48,636 nt of DNA. Source: Eubacterium sp. Lineage in GTDB: Bacteria > Bacillota > Clostridia > Lachnospirales > Lachnospiraceae. Both the position numbers and the translations under genes were made by a program. The notes under the pieces were generated by a model. That model made no database searches, was not told where the DNA came from, and saw nothing but the letters and a program-made list of their open reading frames with translations. Below, in pieces: positions 18,201 to 26,095 of the stretch. The DNA is taken from assembly GCA_017477505.1 (NCBI GenBank), contig JAFUVQ010000030.1:1-48636 (forward strand), in the 5' to 3' direction. Numbering within the stretch: the stretch's first letter is position 1; the number at the start of each line of letters is the position of its first letter.

Positions 18201-18282
18201 TAGTGGGAAGGTAAGGAAACTGTCAGATAAAGAAATCAAAGATATTTGCTATGTTTTGACATATACAAAGGGGGTAGAGTAG
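15256..18282 (+). CDS. HerA cassette, gene 2: HerA/FtsK-like DUF87 ATPase with internal glycine zipper
   Basis: 1008 residues; AAAGGAG lies 8 nt before the ATG. Residues 1-240 are an alpha/beta N-terminal domain (FYIGVRNNEM, VGHFPGAKI), reminiscent of VirB4/HerA-type N-termini. Residues about 258-310 form an extreme glycine zipper (GGAYIGGIGGAKAGADMG), suggesting membrane insertion or helix packing. The motor is complete: Walker A GSTGSGKSNT (526-535, Lys532), a following strand FLVIEPAKGEYKDVF typical of HerA/VirB4, Walker B HVTVLEEAHN (about 751-760) and a C-terminal sensor region DQSPSSVDISAIKNTNTKIV. The C-terminal 130 residues are helical. Such hexameric motors pump DNA or, in VirB4, drive secretion. 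Its stop codon directly abuts the next ATG. Confidence 0.88.
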   Translation: MNELKIRESEELSVSSEPLTIENRLEIIEEGIRKKYLARLTEMQICPINAMLPLEEDLIDNIRMYKVTEMVYPKDEIATDKFTTVFNTLSTYNASIFIILDSDGEKTDFYIGVRNNEMDEKYKRSTVTLGDTLKNTLVGHFPGAKIENVDRTSIATLSEKIINQDNVASVSVVGSTKNEKEQSNNQFVQGIEKLALSMHDRQYIGIIIAENQSPKTVQSLREDYQKMYTKLSPLQKVQFSDSTSDGTSRSKSFFEMSGNQKAAMVGGAIVSVLGAVGGAYIGGIGGAKAGADMGRSIGAMVGGTVAGQFSNFISSLAPSEQTTKSVSTNTSSTTENKAVTDTMQLLDELIQKTKEYDSYGMWNIASYFISDDMSAAEIAASNYRSLMNGEKSGRELSAINSWRCNNPEIIGDFRDLTTYLSRFMHPTFCYGTSDEFNVLTDATTSVSGRDLGLHMGLPRETVSGLPVIEHAEFGKEVTTYQLFTDKKELRPEEKMRLGRVFDLGRITNKIVELENKSLNMHTFITGSTGSGKSNTVYQMLSELYHDNIPFLVIEPAKGEYKDVFGHLSDVNVFSTNPNVSELINLNPFKFPSSIHVLEHVDGLVEIFSACWPMYDAMPAFFKDAMLKSYESVGWDLGSSTFDGEDVEFPDFEILADELNELIENSDYASDIKSNYRGALITRVKSLSVGLNKFIFTSEQTPYERIFDENCILDISRVKSGETKALIMGMMVYILNEYRVDRKTTNNNGLKHVTVLEEAHNLLKNTTNSQSELVSKSVEMLTQTIAEIRTYGEGFIIVDQSPSSVDISAIKNTNTKIVLRTPEANDREAVGRSMGLTENQVNEIAKLPGGVAVVYQNNWVNPVLTLVDKAPVKDVPYLNEHPVKIKTIKIARKSILKMLMHPWIGKEMISDEELKSSLRVIELSRSERKEIKGLISDYELFAGNLIWKEDDMPKLQRLIKSVLGISDKDYVQMNSADDLYKLVSGKVRKLSDKEIKDICYVLTYTKGVE

Positions 18283-20157
18283 ATGACACTTGATTCATTC
18301 GAGAATAACTCTTTGAAAGTAGAAGGATTAGACATAACAGATAAAATGAGCACATTCAATAAGTCGTTTGATTCTAACGTAAAGAATGTTGATGGGAGAT
18401 TTGTTAATAATAGTTTTTATATATCAAAGACTCAACTTTCAGATTGGTTAGGCATAGAAAATCAAATGCTTTCTAACATTTCTATGGATTCAGTATTAGC
18501 TAATGTGAAACAGATGTATGAAGGCGTTGAATTGCCAGGTGGAGAAAAGACACTTGGAATCAAAGAAGTTGGTAATTGGAAAGGTGACATAAGCGATAAA
18601 AGTATTTTAAAAAGTAGAGCTGGATACGATGCTGAAATAATAAGCACGGCTAAAGAGAATATCATTAATAAGATATTTGGCAATGATATTACAACTTATA
18701 GAGCTGATGACCGACCGGATTTATTTCCCAGAAACGATCAATATGTTGACAAAATTAGAGTAGATTCTAATGGTAACATAGTAGAAAGAATTCAAACTAA
18801 ATTTATTGGAGATGATGGGGCTGACTGTGCAAAACAATTAATGGGTAAAGACTTTGATAAATATTATGAAGATGGAAAAGTTGATAAGGTTGAGATACCA
18901 AAGGATTACTATAAAGATGCTAAAAACTACTATGAGACTAGAAGAAATAAAGTTCAGGAACAAATTGACAGTGCTATAAAGAGAGGTGATTCTGAAACCC
19001 TTGCAAAGAAACAAGCGGAATTAGATCGAATCAATAAAAGGGATAGTATGCTTGAAAAGAGTAATACTACTTCAACTGAAGCGATACAGGCTGCTAAGCA
19101 TCCTAAACAATATGCCGCAAAACAGATGGCTTCTGCTGCTATAAAAGAAGGCTTCGATGGTGGAGTAGAGCAAGCAAAGACTGCTATGATGATTACAGGA
19201 GCTATTTCTACAGTAGATAATCTTTCAAAATATATTGAAGGAGATATTACCGCTGTGGATGCTGTAAAGAATATAGCCATTGATACGGGAACGGCAGGAG
19301 CGGCAGGTTTTGGAGTTGGGTTTATTTCAACTTCCACCGGTGCACTGATGAAGAGCTCTAGTAATAAATTAATACAGGAGATGGGCTCTGTTGGAAATGG
19401 GTGCATTCCTACAGCGGTTGTTTCATACGGTATTGAGGTTCATGATGTTGTCATAGATTACGCAAAAGGTAATATAGATAATTCAGAATTTGTGGATGAA
19501 CTTGGAAGAGGAGGTGCAAAAGTTGTTGGAGGTACTATAGGTGGAGCGTTAGGTGGATACCCGGGTGCTACGATTGGCAGTGTAGTGGGTGAAGCAGCAT
19601 ATGACTCTGCTAAATATGTTTCAGATATTGTTGTGGATTTGGCTCTGGGTGAAAAAGAACTTAATCAGTTACCGACTGAAGTAAAAGCAGCTATAGAGAA
19701 TAAAGCAGACGAAACAGTTGAAAAAGCTGCTAATGAAATTAATAAACTGGTCGATAAGGCTGATGAGGTAAAGAAAATAGCAGAATATGTTGCAGAAGAG
19801 ACTGGAATAAATGATACTTTAACTGAAATTAAAGAAAATGTTGAAGATGTTGTTGAAGAGACAGCAGGCAAAACCGTAGAAACGGCAACGGATTTAGAAC
19901 AGTCGGCTAAAGAAATTGTATCTGGGGCAGTAAACTATGCTGTTACATCTGAAGCTTATGTTTCAGTTGTTGAAGCTTGTGAAGGGGCAGTAGAGACTGT
20001 TGCAGATGATTTATCTAAGTTAGAGAAAAAGGCGGTGGAGTATGCTGATAAAGCGACAGATGCGGCTAGTAAATTTGGCGCTGATGCGGTAAGAGATGTA
20101 AAAGCTGCATTTAATGATTTTAATTTAAAGAATTCACTTCCATTTACGTTAGCATAA
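18283..20157 (+). CDS. HerA cassette, gene 3: putative PD-(D/E)xK-like nuclease with glycine-zipper and amphipathic-helix tail
   Basis: 624 residues, starting on the base after the ATPase stop (TAGATG) with GGGGG upstream. Residues about 105-215 resemble a restriction-like nuclease core: Asp156 in YVDKIRV, a turn (DSNGN), then VERIQTKF with Gln171-x-Lys173. This fits the D...(E/Q)xK pattern of Mrr-like members, but it is a pattern call without a profile search. Residues 215-270 are helical. About 333-445 are Gly/Ala/Val-rich with small-x3-small repeats (GGTIGGALGGYPG), suggesting membrane association or a pore-like bundle. The last 170 residues are Ala/Glu/Lys-rich amphipathic helices. With the adjoining ATPase this looks like a motor-effector pair. 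Toxin or secretion substrate are alternatives. Confidence 0.7.
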   Translation: MTLDSFENNSLKVEGLDITDKMSTFNKSFDSNVKNVDGRFVNNSFYISKTQLSDWLGIENQMLSNISMDSVLANVKQMYEGVELPGGEKTLGIKEVGNWKGDISDKSILKSRAGYDAEIISTAKENIINKIFGNDITTYRADDRPDLFPRNDQYVDKIRVDSNGNIVERIQTKFIGDDGADCAKQLMGKDFDKYYEDGKVDKVEIPKDYYKDAKNYYETRRNKVQEQIDSAIKRGDSETLAKKQAELDRINKRDSMLEKSNTTSTEAIQAAKHPKQYAAKQMASAAIKEGFDGGVEQAKTAMMITGAISTVDNLSKYIEGDITAVDAVKNIAIDTGTAGAAGFGVGFISTSTGALMKSSSNKLIQEMGSVGNGCIPTAVVSYGIEVHDVVIDYAKGNIDNSEFVDELGRGGAKVVGGTIGGALGGYPGATIGSVVGEAAYDSAKYVSDIVVDLALGEKELNQLPTEVKAAIENKADETVEKAANEINKLVDKADEVKKIAEYVAEETGINDTLTEIKENVEDVVEETAGKTVETATDLEQSAKEIVSGAVNYAVTSEAYVSVVEACEGAVETVADDLSKLEKKAVEYADKATDAASKFGADAVRDVKAAFNDFNLKNSLPFTLA

Positions 20158-20320
20158 TTGGTATGGGTAATTATACCCTTAATAGCAAGCCTACCGGAAT
20201 TATACTTCATTTAAAAACAAACAGTGATCCCGATTGGCCTACAGATTAGCTTAACCATCCGTTAGAGAATTAGGAGCCGGTTAGTTCACAAAACAAATCA
20301 CGATAGGAGACAAATTTGTA

Positions 20321-20803
20321 ATGTCCGAAATTGACAGACTGAAAGAAATAGTGATTAAACTCAGAGCTGATGACGGCTGTCCGTGGGACAGAGTTCAGAC
20401 GCATTCCAGTTTGAAACCGACTTGTGTTGAAGAGGCAGCGGAGGTTGTTTGCGGAATCAATATTCTTGAGGAAACCGGAGATTCGGAAAATCTAAGAGAG
20501 GAACTTGGTGACCTTTTGCTGCAGGTGATGTTCCATGCTGTTATAGCTGAGGAAGAAGGGTTCTTTACATTTGAGGATGTGGCAAAGACTGTTTCTGAGA
20601 AGATGATTCGAAGGCATCCCCACGTTTTCTCAGGAGTTGAATTCGAGTCTGACGAGGCAAGACATGCAGCATGGGAGGAAATCAAGAAGGACGAGAAGAA
20701 AGGTAAAGAATGGCAGGAACCTTATCTTCGTGATGCCATGGATGAGAGCATGGAACTTATAGAAAGAGCGAAGAAGAGGAAAGGGTTCCTCAGTAATATA
20801 TAG
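20321..20803 (+). CDS. mazG: MazG-type nucleoside triphosphate pyrophosphohydrolase
   Basis: 160 residues, one MazG domain: the CPWDRVQTHSSL opening, E-E-x2-E helix (EEAAEVV) and E-x2-D helix (EELGDLLLQV) that bind Mg2+, then VSEKMIRRHPHVF. It hydrolyses non-canonical or alarmone-type NTPs to NMP and PPi. It is shorter than the two-domain E. coli enzyme (about 263) and corresponds to its N-terminal half plus a tail, as in many Clostridia. AGGAG lies 11 nt before the ATG. FdhD follows after 15 bp. Confidence 0.9.
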   Translation: MSEIDRLKEIVIKLRADDGCPWDRVQTHSSLKPTCVEEAAEVVCGINILEETGDSENLREELGDLLLQVMFHAVIAEEEGFFTFEDVAKTVSEKMIRRHPHVFSGVEFESDEARHAAWEEIKKDEKKGKEWQEPYLRDAMDESMELIERAKKRKGFLSNI

Positions 20804-20818
20804 GAGTCAATTGATTAG

Positions 20819-21571
20819 ATGGAAAATGTAGAGCGTTTTACGACAACCCGCCTGTACCCCGACGGTCACGAAGAGTCCGGGGAAGCGGCTTTAATCTCCG
20901 AACATAACCTGAATATTATCATAAATGAGCAGCCCGTTTACACACTTGTCTGCACTAAGAATGATCTGAAGGAACTGGTTGTGGGAAGGCTTCTCACGGA
21001 TGGATTCATTGAGAAGGCGGATGATATTAATAATATTTACTTCTGCAAATATAAGTACGAAGCAAGTGTTTTTCTGAAGTCGGATATCGCTTGGGAAGAG
21101 ACGACAGTGAAGGTTCCAACCTGCTGTACCGGAAACAGGACTTTTGTATCAAATGCCAAAGAGCATGTGCTGCATAGACTTCCGGATTATGAATGGAAAC
21201 AGGAGTGGGTATTCAGTCTTGCGGAAGAGTTCAAGAACGGGGCAAAGATTCATGATATGACCGGAGCAAGTCATATCTGTATACTTGCCAGAGAAGGTAA
21301 GACTCTTTTTGTTACTGAGGATATCGGAAGGCACAATGCCATTGATAAAGCAATAGGATATGCACTGCTGAATCAGATTCCTCTTTCGGAATGCATGCTG
21401 TTTACTTCGGGGCGTGTTCCTGTAGATATGGTTGAGAAGGTGATCGCAGCGGGTGTTCCGGTTCTGGTTTCGAAGTCTGTTCCCACCGTGCAGTCAGTGG
21501 AGCTTGCGAAAGAATACAATCTTACACTGATATGCAGAGCATGGCCGGACCGTTGTGAGATTCCTGAGTGA
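20819..21571 (+). CDS. fdhD: FdhD-family sulfurtransferase (formate dehydrogenase accessory protein)
   Basis: 250 residues with the FdhD hallmarks ELVVGRLLTDGFI, TEDIGRHNAIDKAIG, LFTSGRVPVDMVEKV and GVPVLVSKSVPT. FdhD hands sulfur from a cysteine desulfurase to the Mo/W-bis-MGD cofactor of formate dehydrogenase. The mobile-loop cysteines, usually C-x2-C in the E. coli protein, appear here as adjacent Cys102-Cys103 (VPTCCTGNR). Sulfur transfer may use one Cys. No formate dehydrogenase or molybdopterin gene is in the window, so the substrate must be encoded elsewhere. It follows mazG by 15 bp. The 3' end is part of a degenerate tandem repeat. Confidence 0.9.
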   Translation: MENVERFTTTRLYPDGHEESGEAALISEHNLNIIINEQPVYTLVCTKNDLKELVVGRLLTDGFIEKADDINNIYFCKYKYEASVFLKSDIAWEETTVKVPTCCTGNRTFVSNAKEHVLHRLPDYEWKQEWVFSLAEEFKNGAKIHDMTGASHICILAREGKTLFVTEDIGRHNAIDKAIGYALLNQIPLSECMLFTSGRVPVDMVEKVIAAGVPVLVSKSVPTVQSVELAKEYNLTLICRAWPDRCEIPE

Positions 21572-21655
21572 TACATTTACTGATAACATTTGTGAGATTC
21601 CCGGGTGATATATGTACTGATAGAATTTGTTATATTTTCGAGTGATGCATGAATT
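21553..21655 (+). repeat. Degenerate tandem repeat of about 37 bp across the end of fdhD
   Basis: Three successive units, starting near 21553, 21589 and 21626, share the frame GTGAGATTCC-x-GGTGATA-x-AT...ACTGATA-AATTT with rising divergence. The first contains the last codons and stop of fdhD. It probably arose by local duplication; no function is evident. Confidence 0.6.
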
Positions 21656-21757
21656 TGTTGCGCTTTTGTTGATAAATAGGATATAGAATTTGTATTAGTA
21701 AAAAACAATTATTCGTAATGGATATGTATTGTTATTTGAATCGGAAAGGGTTAAGAA

Positions 21758-24073
21758 ATGAGTCAGAAGGATCAGGTATCAAAAAGAAAAGAAACCTATA
21801 GAAGCGCTGCAAAGAAGGTAAAGCATGACCAAGAGCTTTATGATGCATTCAGAAGGCTCAACAGTGCAATACCTCAGAGAAAGAGAAGGACACCTCTGTC
21901 CGTGCTGGATCTGAGTAATATGGAAACGGCATACAGAAATACCATTAATAAATTAAATGAAAAGATGGAGCAGCTTTCTACAAGGATTGATGAACAGCCA
22001 GCGGGGAACAAGAGGCAGATTGCTGCCAAAAAGAAGATGGAGGCTCAGTACGAGTATTATACCAAGCTCAGAAAGACACTCAGCAAGGATCTTAAGGCAG
22101 TCACTGTATGTAAGAAACTTCCGGAACAGCAGCTTCCGAATGTTACACAGTTCTATGAAAATGCCCGTTCCGAGAGGATGGAATATGACATTAGAAAGGC
22201 ACCCAAATTTGGTGGTGGTATCAATACAAGATACAGAATAACAACTCCTGATAAGGATGGGTTCTTTACTGTTTCGAAAAAGGGTATGTCTGATAGTGAG
22301 AAGAAGGAAATGGAAATAGATGAGATAAACAGAAAGTACGGAAACAAATCCATCTTCAACACCTATAACAGAAATAATATCCGTAATCTTGCTCAAATAC
22401 TTCTTAGGAATGACCGGATAAAGAACATGATTCTCGATAAATATGATCTCTTTCTGACAAAAGCATCCCGCTCTATCAGTCGAAGGGAAATTAAAGATGA
22501 GTTTATAGATTGTATTAATAAAGGCAATGTAACTGATGAGGCGAAACCTGTATTTGCAAATATAATCCAGGAAATCAAACCCGGTGAGATGTTATCACTT
22601 TTTGAGTATATGCAGGCAGCTCATAGGATAGACAATGGATCCAGTCTCAATAGAGATATCGGAATCAATGCGAAATCAAAGCAGGATAAGCGAAACTGTG
22701 CCATGACTATGCTTTCAGATATGCTTGGCAGAAAGGATCTTCTGGCATCTTCAACAAACCTGCAGATAAGAGATCCCGAAACAGGAAAGATTATAAACGG
22801 AACATTTATGGAAACTGCAGAGGGAGTGGATTGTCAGAGCGCTAAAAAAGAGGACCTGGAAAAGTTCAATCAGCTTACTCCGGAAAAGATTGAAGGAAGT
22901 CTTCAGCTTAAGAAGGATATTGCGGATCTGCAGATTTTGGACTGGCTTGGAGGTAATTCCGACAGAAATCCCAGAAACATGATGTATAAGTTTGACGAAG
23001 CCGGAAATTTGTGCGGGCTTGTCGGAATAGATAATGATCTTACATTTGGCAAGGAGGATCACGCAAAAAACTGTGAAGGTATTTATCTTGAAAATATGAA
23101 TGTCATCACAAAGGAGATGGCTGATAAGGTCATGAATATGAACAGAGAAGAGTTCAAAAATATGCTTTTCGGTTATGACCTTTCCACGGCTGAAGTAAAC
23201 AGAGCTTTAAAGAGATTGGATGATCTTCAGACAAAGCTTGAGAATGATAAAGAATATTTTATGGGCATGCCGCCGGAATATATAGAGGATGGCAGAATAA
23301 GAATTGTAGATGATGAGCAGCTTGGAAATATTTCATTCTACAAGAGTCTGGCAGGCGGAAAAATGAAATTAAATCCGGAAATGGAAATTCAGGGCAGAAT
23401 GAAGAAAAACCTTTTCACTTCAATTTCCGAATATGGAATTGATGCAAAGGGATACGACAACAGTATTACTACAGCAACCGAAAGTATATTGAAGGATAAC
23501 GTAAATGTACTGCGTGAGGCTACACTCCTGGATAAAAGAATTGATGCCATGGATGCATCTGAAGCAAAAACATATAGAACTCATCAGCCATTCCGAGATA
23601 TGATCACAGCTATGAAAGGTGTCAAGAATACATATGATTTTGTAAGTAACGGCTTAGTAAAACCTAAGCATGACGGAAGTGTAGAGGTCAGTGAGGAAAA
23701 TATTCAAGCATACAAAAAGGCTCTTGAAGATGCTGTTAAGAAGTGTGATGATTATATGGCTACCAAGGATGAGGCAAAGATTATGAAGATGTCAAAAACC
23801 AGCAATGGTTACGAACGTTATATGCTCGCCAGGGAATCCAAGGAAGGAATACAGAAAACCCTTGAAGCTCTTAACGGTATGTTCGAGAAGAGTGAATTAA
23901 TTGATGACTACAGATACAAAGTTGAAAGGCATAAGGCAGTCTGTCAGAATCAGATGAAGAAGATAGAAGAAAGGGATAACCCTAAAAGGGAGGAACTGCT
24001 TAAAAAGGCCAAAGAAGTGAATCAAAAACGTGGAGTCAATATGAATAAACCGGAAGTTGCAGTCTATTTATAA
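21758..24073 (+). CDS. Large helical protein with an atypical lipid/protein-kinase-like catalytic motif
   Basis: 771 residues, no signal peptide or membrane helix. An N-terminal helical/coiled-coil region (1-130) is followed by a central region whose motif ILDWLGGNSDRNPRNMMY (about 393-410), then GLVGIDNDLTFG (422-433), matches the catalytic loop and metal site of the PI3/4-kinase, actin-fragmin kinase and HipA-like fold. Asp402 is the catalytic base, Asn407 and Asp425/Asp427 bind metal. His of DRH is replaced by Asn. The C-terminal 200 residues are helical, with a C-x2-Y ... G-x2-R pattern that also appears in the protein at 1-1703. I infer an ATP-dependent kinase of protein or lipid. Family name unknown; a strong terminator follows. 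Confidence 0.75.
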   Translation: MSQKDQVSKRKETYRSAAKKVKHDQELYDAFRRLNSAIPQRKRRTPLSVLDLSNMETAYRNTINKLNEKMEQLSTRIDEQPAGNKRQIAAKKKMEAQYEYYTKLRKTLSKDLKAVTVCKKLPEQQLPNVTQFYENARSERMEYDIRKAPKFGGGINTRYRITTPDKDGFFTVSKKGMSDSEKKEMEIDEINRKYGNKSIFNTYNRNNIRNLAQILLRNDRIKNMILDKYDLFLTKASRSISRREIKDEFIDCINKGNVTDEAKPVFANIIQEIKPGEMLSLFEYMQAAHRIDNGSSLNRDIGINAKSKQDKRNCAMTMLSDMLGRKDLLASSTNLQIRDPETGKIINGTFMETAEGVDCQSAKKEDLEKFNQLTPEKIEGSLQLKKDIADLQILDWLGGNSDRNPRNMMYKFDEAGNLCGLVGIDNDLTFGKEDHAKNCEGIYLENMNVITKEMADKVMNMNREEFKNMLFGYDLSTAEVNRALKRLDDLQTKLENDKEYFMGMPPEYIEDGRIRIVDDEQLGNISFYKSLAGGKMKLNPEMEIQGRMKKNLFTSISEYGIDAKGYDNSITTATESILKDNVNVLREATLLDKRIDAMDASEAKTYRTHQPFRDMITAMKGVKNTYDFVSNGLVKPKHDGSVEVSEENIQAYKKALEDAVKKCDDYMATKDEAKIMKMSKTSNGYERYMLARESKEGIQKTLEALNGMFEKSELIDDYRYKVERHKAVCQNQMKKIEERDNPKREELLKKAKEVNQKRGVNMNKPEVAVYL

Positions 24074-24113
24074 TGTCGTCAGGATCATGATTCAATATAA
24101 GTCATCAAGGCAG

Positions 24114-24153
24114 AAAAATGCCGGAAAATCAGATTGATTTGCCGGCATTTTTG
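24114..24153 (+). terminator. Terminator after the kinase-like gene
   Basis: AAAAATGCCGG (24114-24124) pairs with CCGGCATTTTT (24142-24152). The stem extends inward through AAATC/GATTT, and the right arm supplies the T run, so it can work in both directions. Confidence 0.9.
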
Positions 24154-24195
24154 TTGTTTAATAGCTTAGATAATAACAGAAAGTGAGTATAAAGA

Positions 24196-24825
24196 ATGAT
24201 AAACAGAGATGATATGCTGGAACTGACCAGGCGTATGACACCGTCACGTAACTGTTTTGCGAGAATTGCTGGTGCGTACATGGATGAAGAAGGATACGAC
24301 AACGGAACATTTAACATACATTTTGGAAAGCTTTCCGTATCGGATACAAAAAGAAATCTTGAGATAGCGAAGAGCATTCCATTTTCACTTACAAATGAAG
24401 AGCTGAAGGAATACCGTTTTCCCCTGGGCGCTGACCGTAAGAAAAGCATGTGGTCGCTCCTCACTGCGCTGAAGAAGGCCGAGCTGAAAGAGGATTCTCT
24501 TCTCAGTGTACTTTACGAAGTAATCGGTGAAAACTACAGGACGGACAGAGAATATTCAATCTTCATGTTCTACGGCTCCTATGACGTTCCCCGTAAGGGT
24601 ACTGACAAAGAGTGGATAGAAGGCTCCGAGGAGGTATACGACTTCCTTATCTGTGCGGTATCACCACTGGAGGGAGAGTATGAGCCCGGAAAGCCTGAGT
24701 TCGGCTTCCTCTTCCCTGCATTCAGAGAACGCAGCAGCGATGATAATTACATTGATATTTATAATTCCGATCCCGATAATGTGCAGGCTGAAGTAATGAA
24801 GCTGATATTGGGCGAATCAGTATAG
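24196..24825 (+). CDS. DUF4317 family protein, about half the usual length
   Basis: 209 residues. The pattern matches DUF4317 of Lachnospiraceae: an opening TRRMTPSRNCFARIAGAYMD, a middle MFYGSYDVPRKGTDK and VYDFLICAVSPL, then the signature GFLFPAFRERSSD. Family members I recall are about 380-450 residues, with a second half after this point. Here the frame ends 30 residues later with a natural-looking end, so this is either a short subfamily or a C-terminally truncated gene. Cytoplasmic, function unknown. It sits between a terminator and the HAD gene. Confidence 0.75.
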   Translation: MINRDDMLELTRRMTPSRNCFARIAGAYMDEEGYDNGTFNIHFGKLSVSDTKRNLEIAKSIPFSLTNEELKEYRFPLGADRKKSMWSLLTALKKAELKEDSLLSVLYEVIGENYRTDREYSIFMFYGSYDVPRKGTDKEWIEGSEEVYDFLICAVSPLEGEYEPGKPEFGFLFPAFRERSSDDNYIDIYNSDPDNVQAEVMKLILGESV

Positions 24826-24854
24826 AATCTATACATTATATGCAAATTTTCGTG

Positions 24855-24883
24855 TTTAATACATTGGTTGGAAATGTTATAAT
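24855..24883 (+). promoter_or_regulatory. Possible promoter of the membrane HAD phosphatase
   Basis: TATAAT at 24878-24883 with a poor -35 (TTTAAT, 24855-24860) at 17 bp, placed 38 bp before the preferred TTG start. Confidence 0.4.
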
Positions 24884-24920
24884 TGAGAAGGATATTTTTG
24901 GACTGATGGGAGGACACGAT

Positions 24921-26057
24921 TTGAAAGATAATAAGAATAATAATATCTGGAAGCTAACCACCATAGCAGCGGTTCTGTTGCTAGCGGTGGTTAGTGTGCT
25001 TTATGGGCTCGGTGTCGGCTGGAAGAAGACTGCAGACAAAGCTTCAGATAAAGAAACAAAGCAGCTCTCTCTCTGGACGGCAGATGCAAAAGCGAAGACC
25101 GAGCTCGAGTCATATGTGAAGGCAGTGACTGACGAAAAGAGTGCTGACTTCATTCCGGTGGAAAGGCGTATTGCGGTATTCGACCTGGACGGTACGCTTT
25201 ACGGGGAAACCAATCCGACGTATTTTGATTACAGCCTGGTCATTCACAGGGTTCTGGAGGATCCTGATTATAAGGATAAGGCAACTGATTTTGAGCGTAA
25301 GACAGCAAATGCCATAGTGGCAATGCTCCGCGGTGAGCCTGAGCCTGATGAGCTTGAGGTCGACAATGCCAGAGTACTTGCATCTGCATTTTCCGGAATG
25401 ACAGTGGACGAATTCAGTGATTACGTTGCTGATTTCCTGAATCAGCCTGCTCCGGGTTACGAAGGTATGACGAGAGGCGAATCATTTTATAAGCCTATGC
25501 TTGAAGTTGTAGATTACCTGAAAGCAAATGATTTCACCATTTATGTGATAAGCGGAACAGAGAGATTCATGATAAGGCAGATTACCGGTGAGACCCTCGG
25601 AATTCCTAACAGTCAGTTCAAGGGTACAGATCTTTCGCTTGTTGCCAGCGGTCAGGGGACGACAGACAGTCTTCATTATGTTTTCACTGATAATGATGAG
25701 GTTCTCTGGGGCGGTGAACTACTGGTTGAAAATATTAAAATGAATAAGGTCAGCGTTATAGTTCAGGAGATCGGCGAGCAGCCGGTGCTTTCCTTCGGAA
25801 ACAGCTCAGGTGACGTCAGCATGGCTGAATATGTTACAACAAATAATCCATACAGGAGCCTGGCTTTCATGCTCTGCTGCGACGACACTGAACGTGAGTA
25901 TGGCAACATCGAGAAGGCTGATAGCATGCTGGCTCTCTGTAAGGAGCAGGACTGGATTCCGGTATCTATGAAGAATGACTGGACGACGATTTACGGTGAT
26001 GGTGTGAAGAAGACTTCGGATAAAAAGCCATTTCCGTTTGATGTGGATGACAACTAA
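24921..26057 (+). CDS. Membrane-anchored HAD-superfamily phosphatase
   Basis: 378 residues from TTG 24921, chosen because GGGAGG (24908-24913) is 7 nt upstream; longer frames from 24840 lack a ribosome site and would add residues before the anchor. Residues about 8-32 (WKLTTIAAVLLLAVVSVLYG) form one N-terminal membrane helix, so the enzyme is probably anchored with the catalytic domain outside. HAD motif I is FDLDGTLYG (Asp88 and Asp90), motif II is VISGTERF and motif III/IV is SFGNSSGDVSMAEY. A long cap between motifs I and II resembles phosphoserine-phosphatase-like members. Substrate unknown. Confidence 0.85.
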   Translation: MKDNKNNNIWKLTTIAAVLLLAVVSVLYGLGVGWKKTADKASDKETKQLSLWTADAKAKTELESYVKAVTDEKSADFIPVERRIAVFDLDGTLYGETNPTYFDYSLVIHRVLEDPDYKDKATDFERKTANAIVAMLRGEPEPDELEVDNARVLASAFSGMTVDEFSDYVADFLNQPAPGYEGMTRGESFYKPMLEVVDYLKANDFTIYVISGTERFMIRQITGETLGIPNSQFKGTDLSLVASGQGTTDSLHYVFTDNDEVLWGGELLVENIKMNKVSVIVQEIGEQPVLSFGNSSGDVSMAEYVTTNNPYRSLAFMLCCDDTEREYGNIEKADSMLALCKEQDWIPVSMKNDWTTIYGDGVKKTSDKKPFPFDVDDN

Positions 26058-26095
26058 TTTAAAGATTTATCTCAATGAAAGAAAGAGGGTTAATA

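Noticed and set aside
13608-20157. Conjugation or integrative element origin for the HerA cassette
   Set aside because: No integrase, relaxase, attachment-site duplication or tRNA was seen at its borders.
20161-20180. Terminator after the HerA cassette
   Set aside because: GGGTA-ATTA-TACCC is only a 5-bp stem with no T tract, too weak to call.
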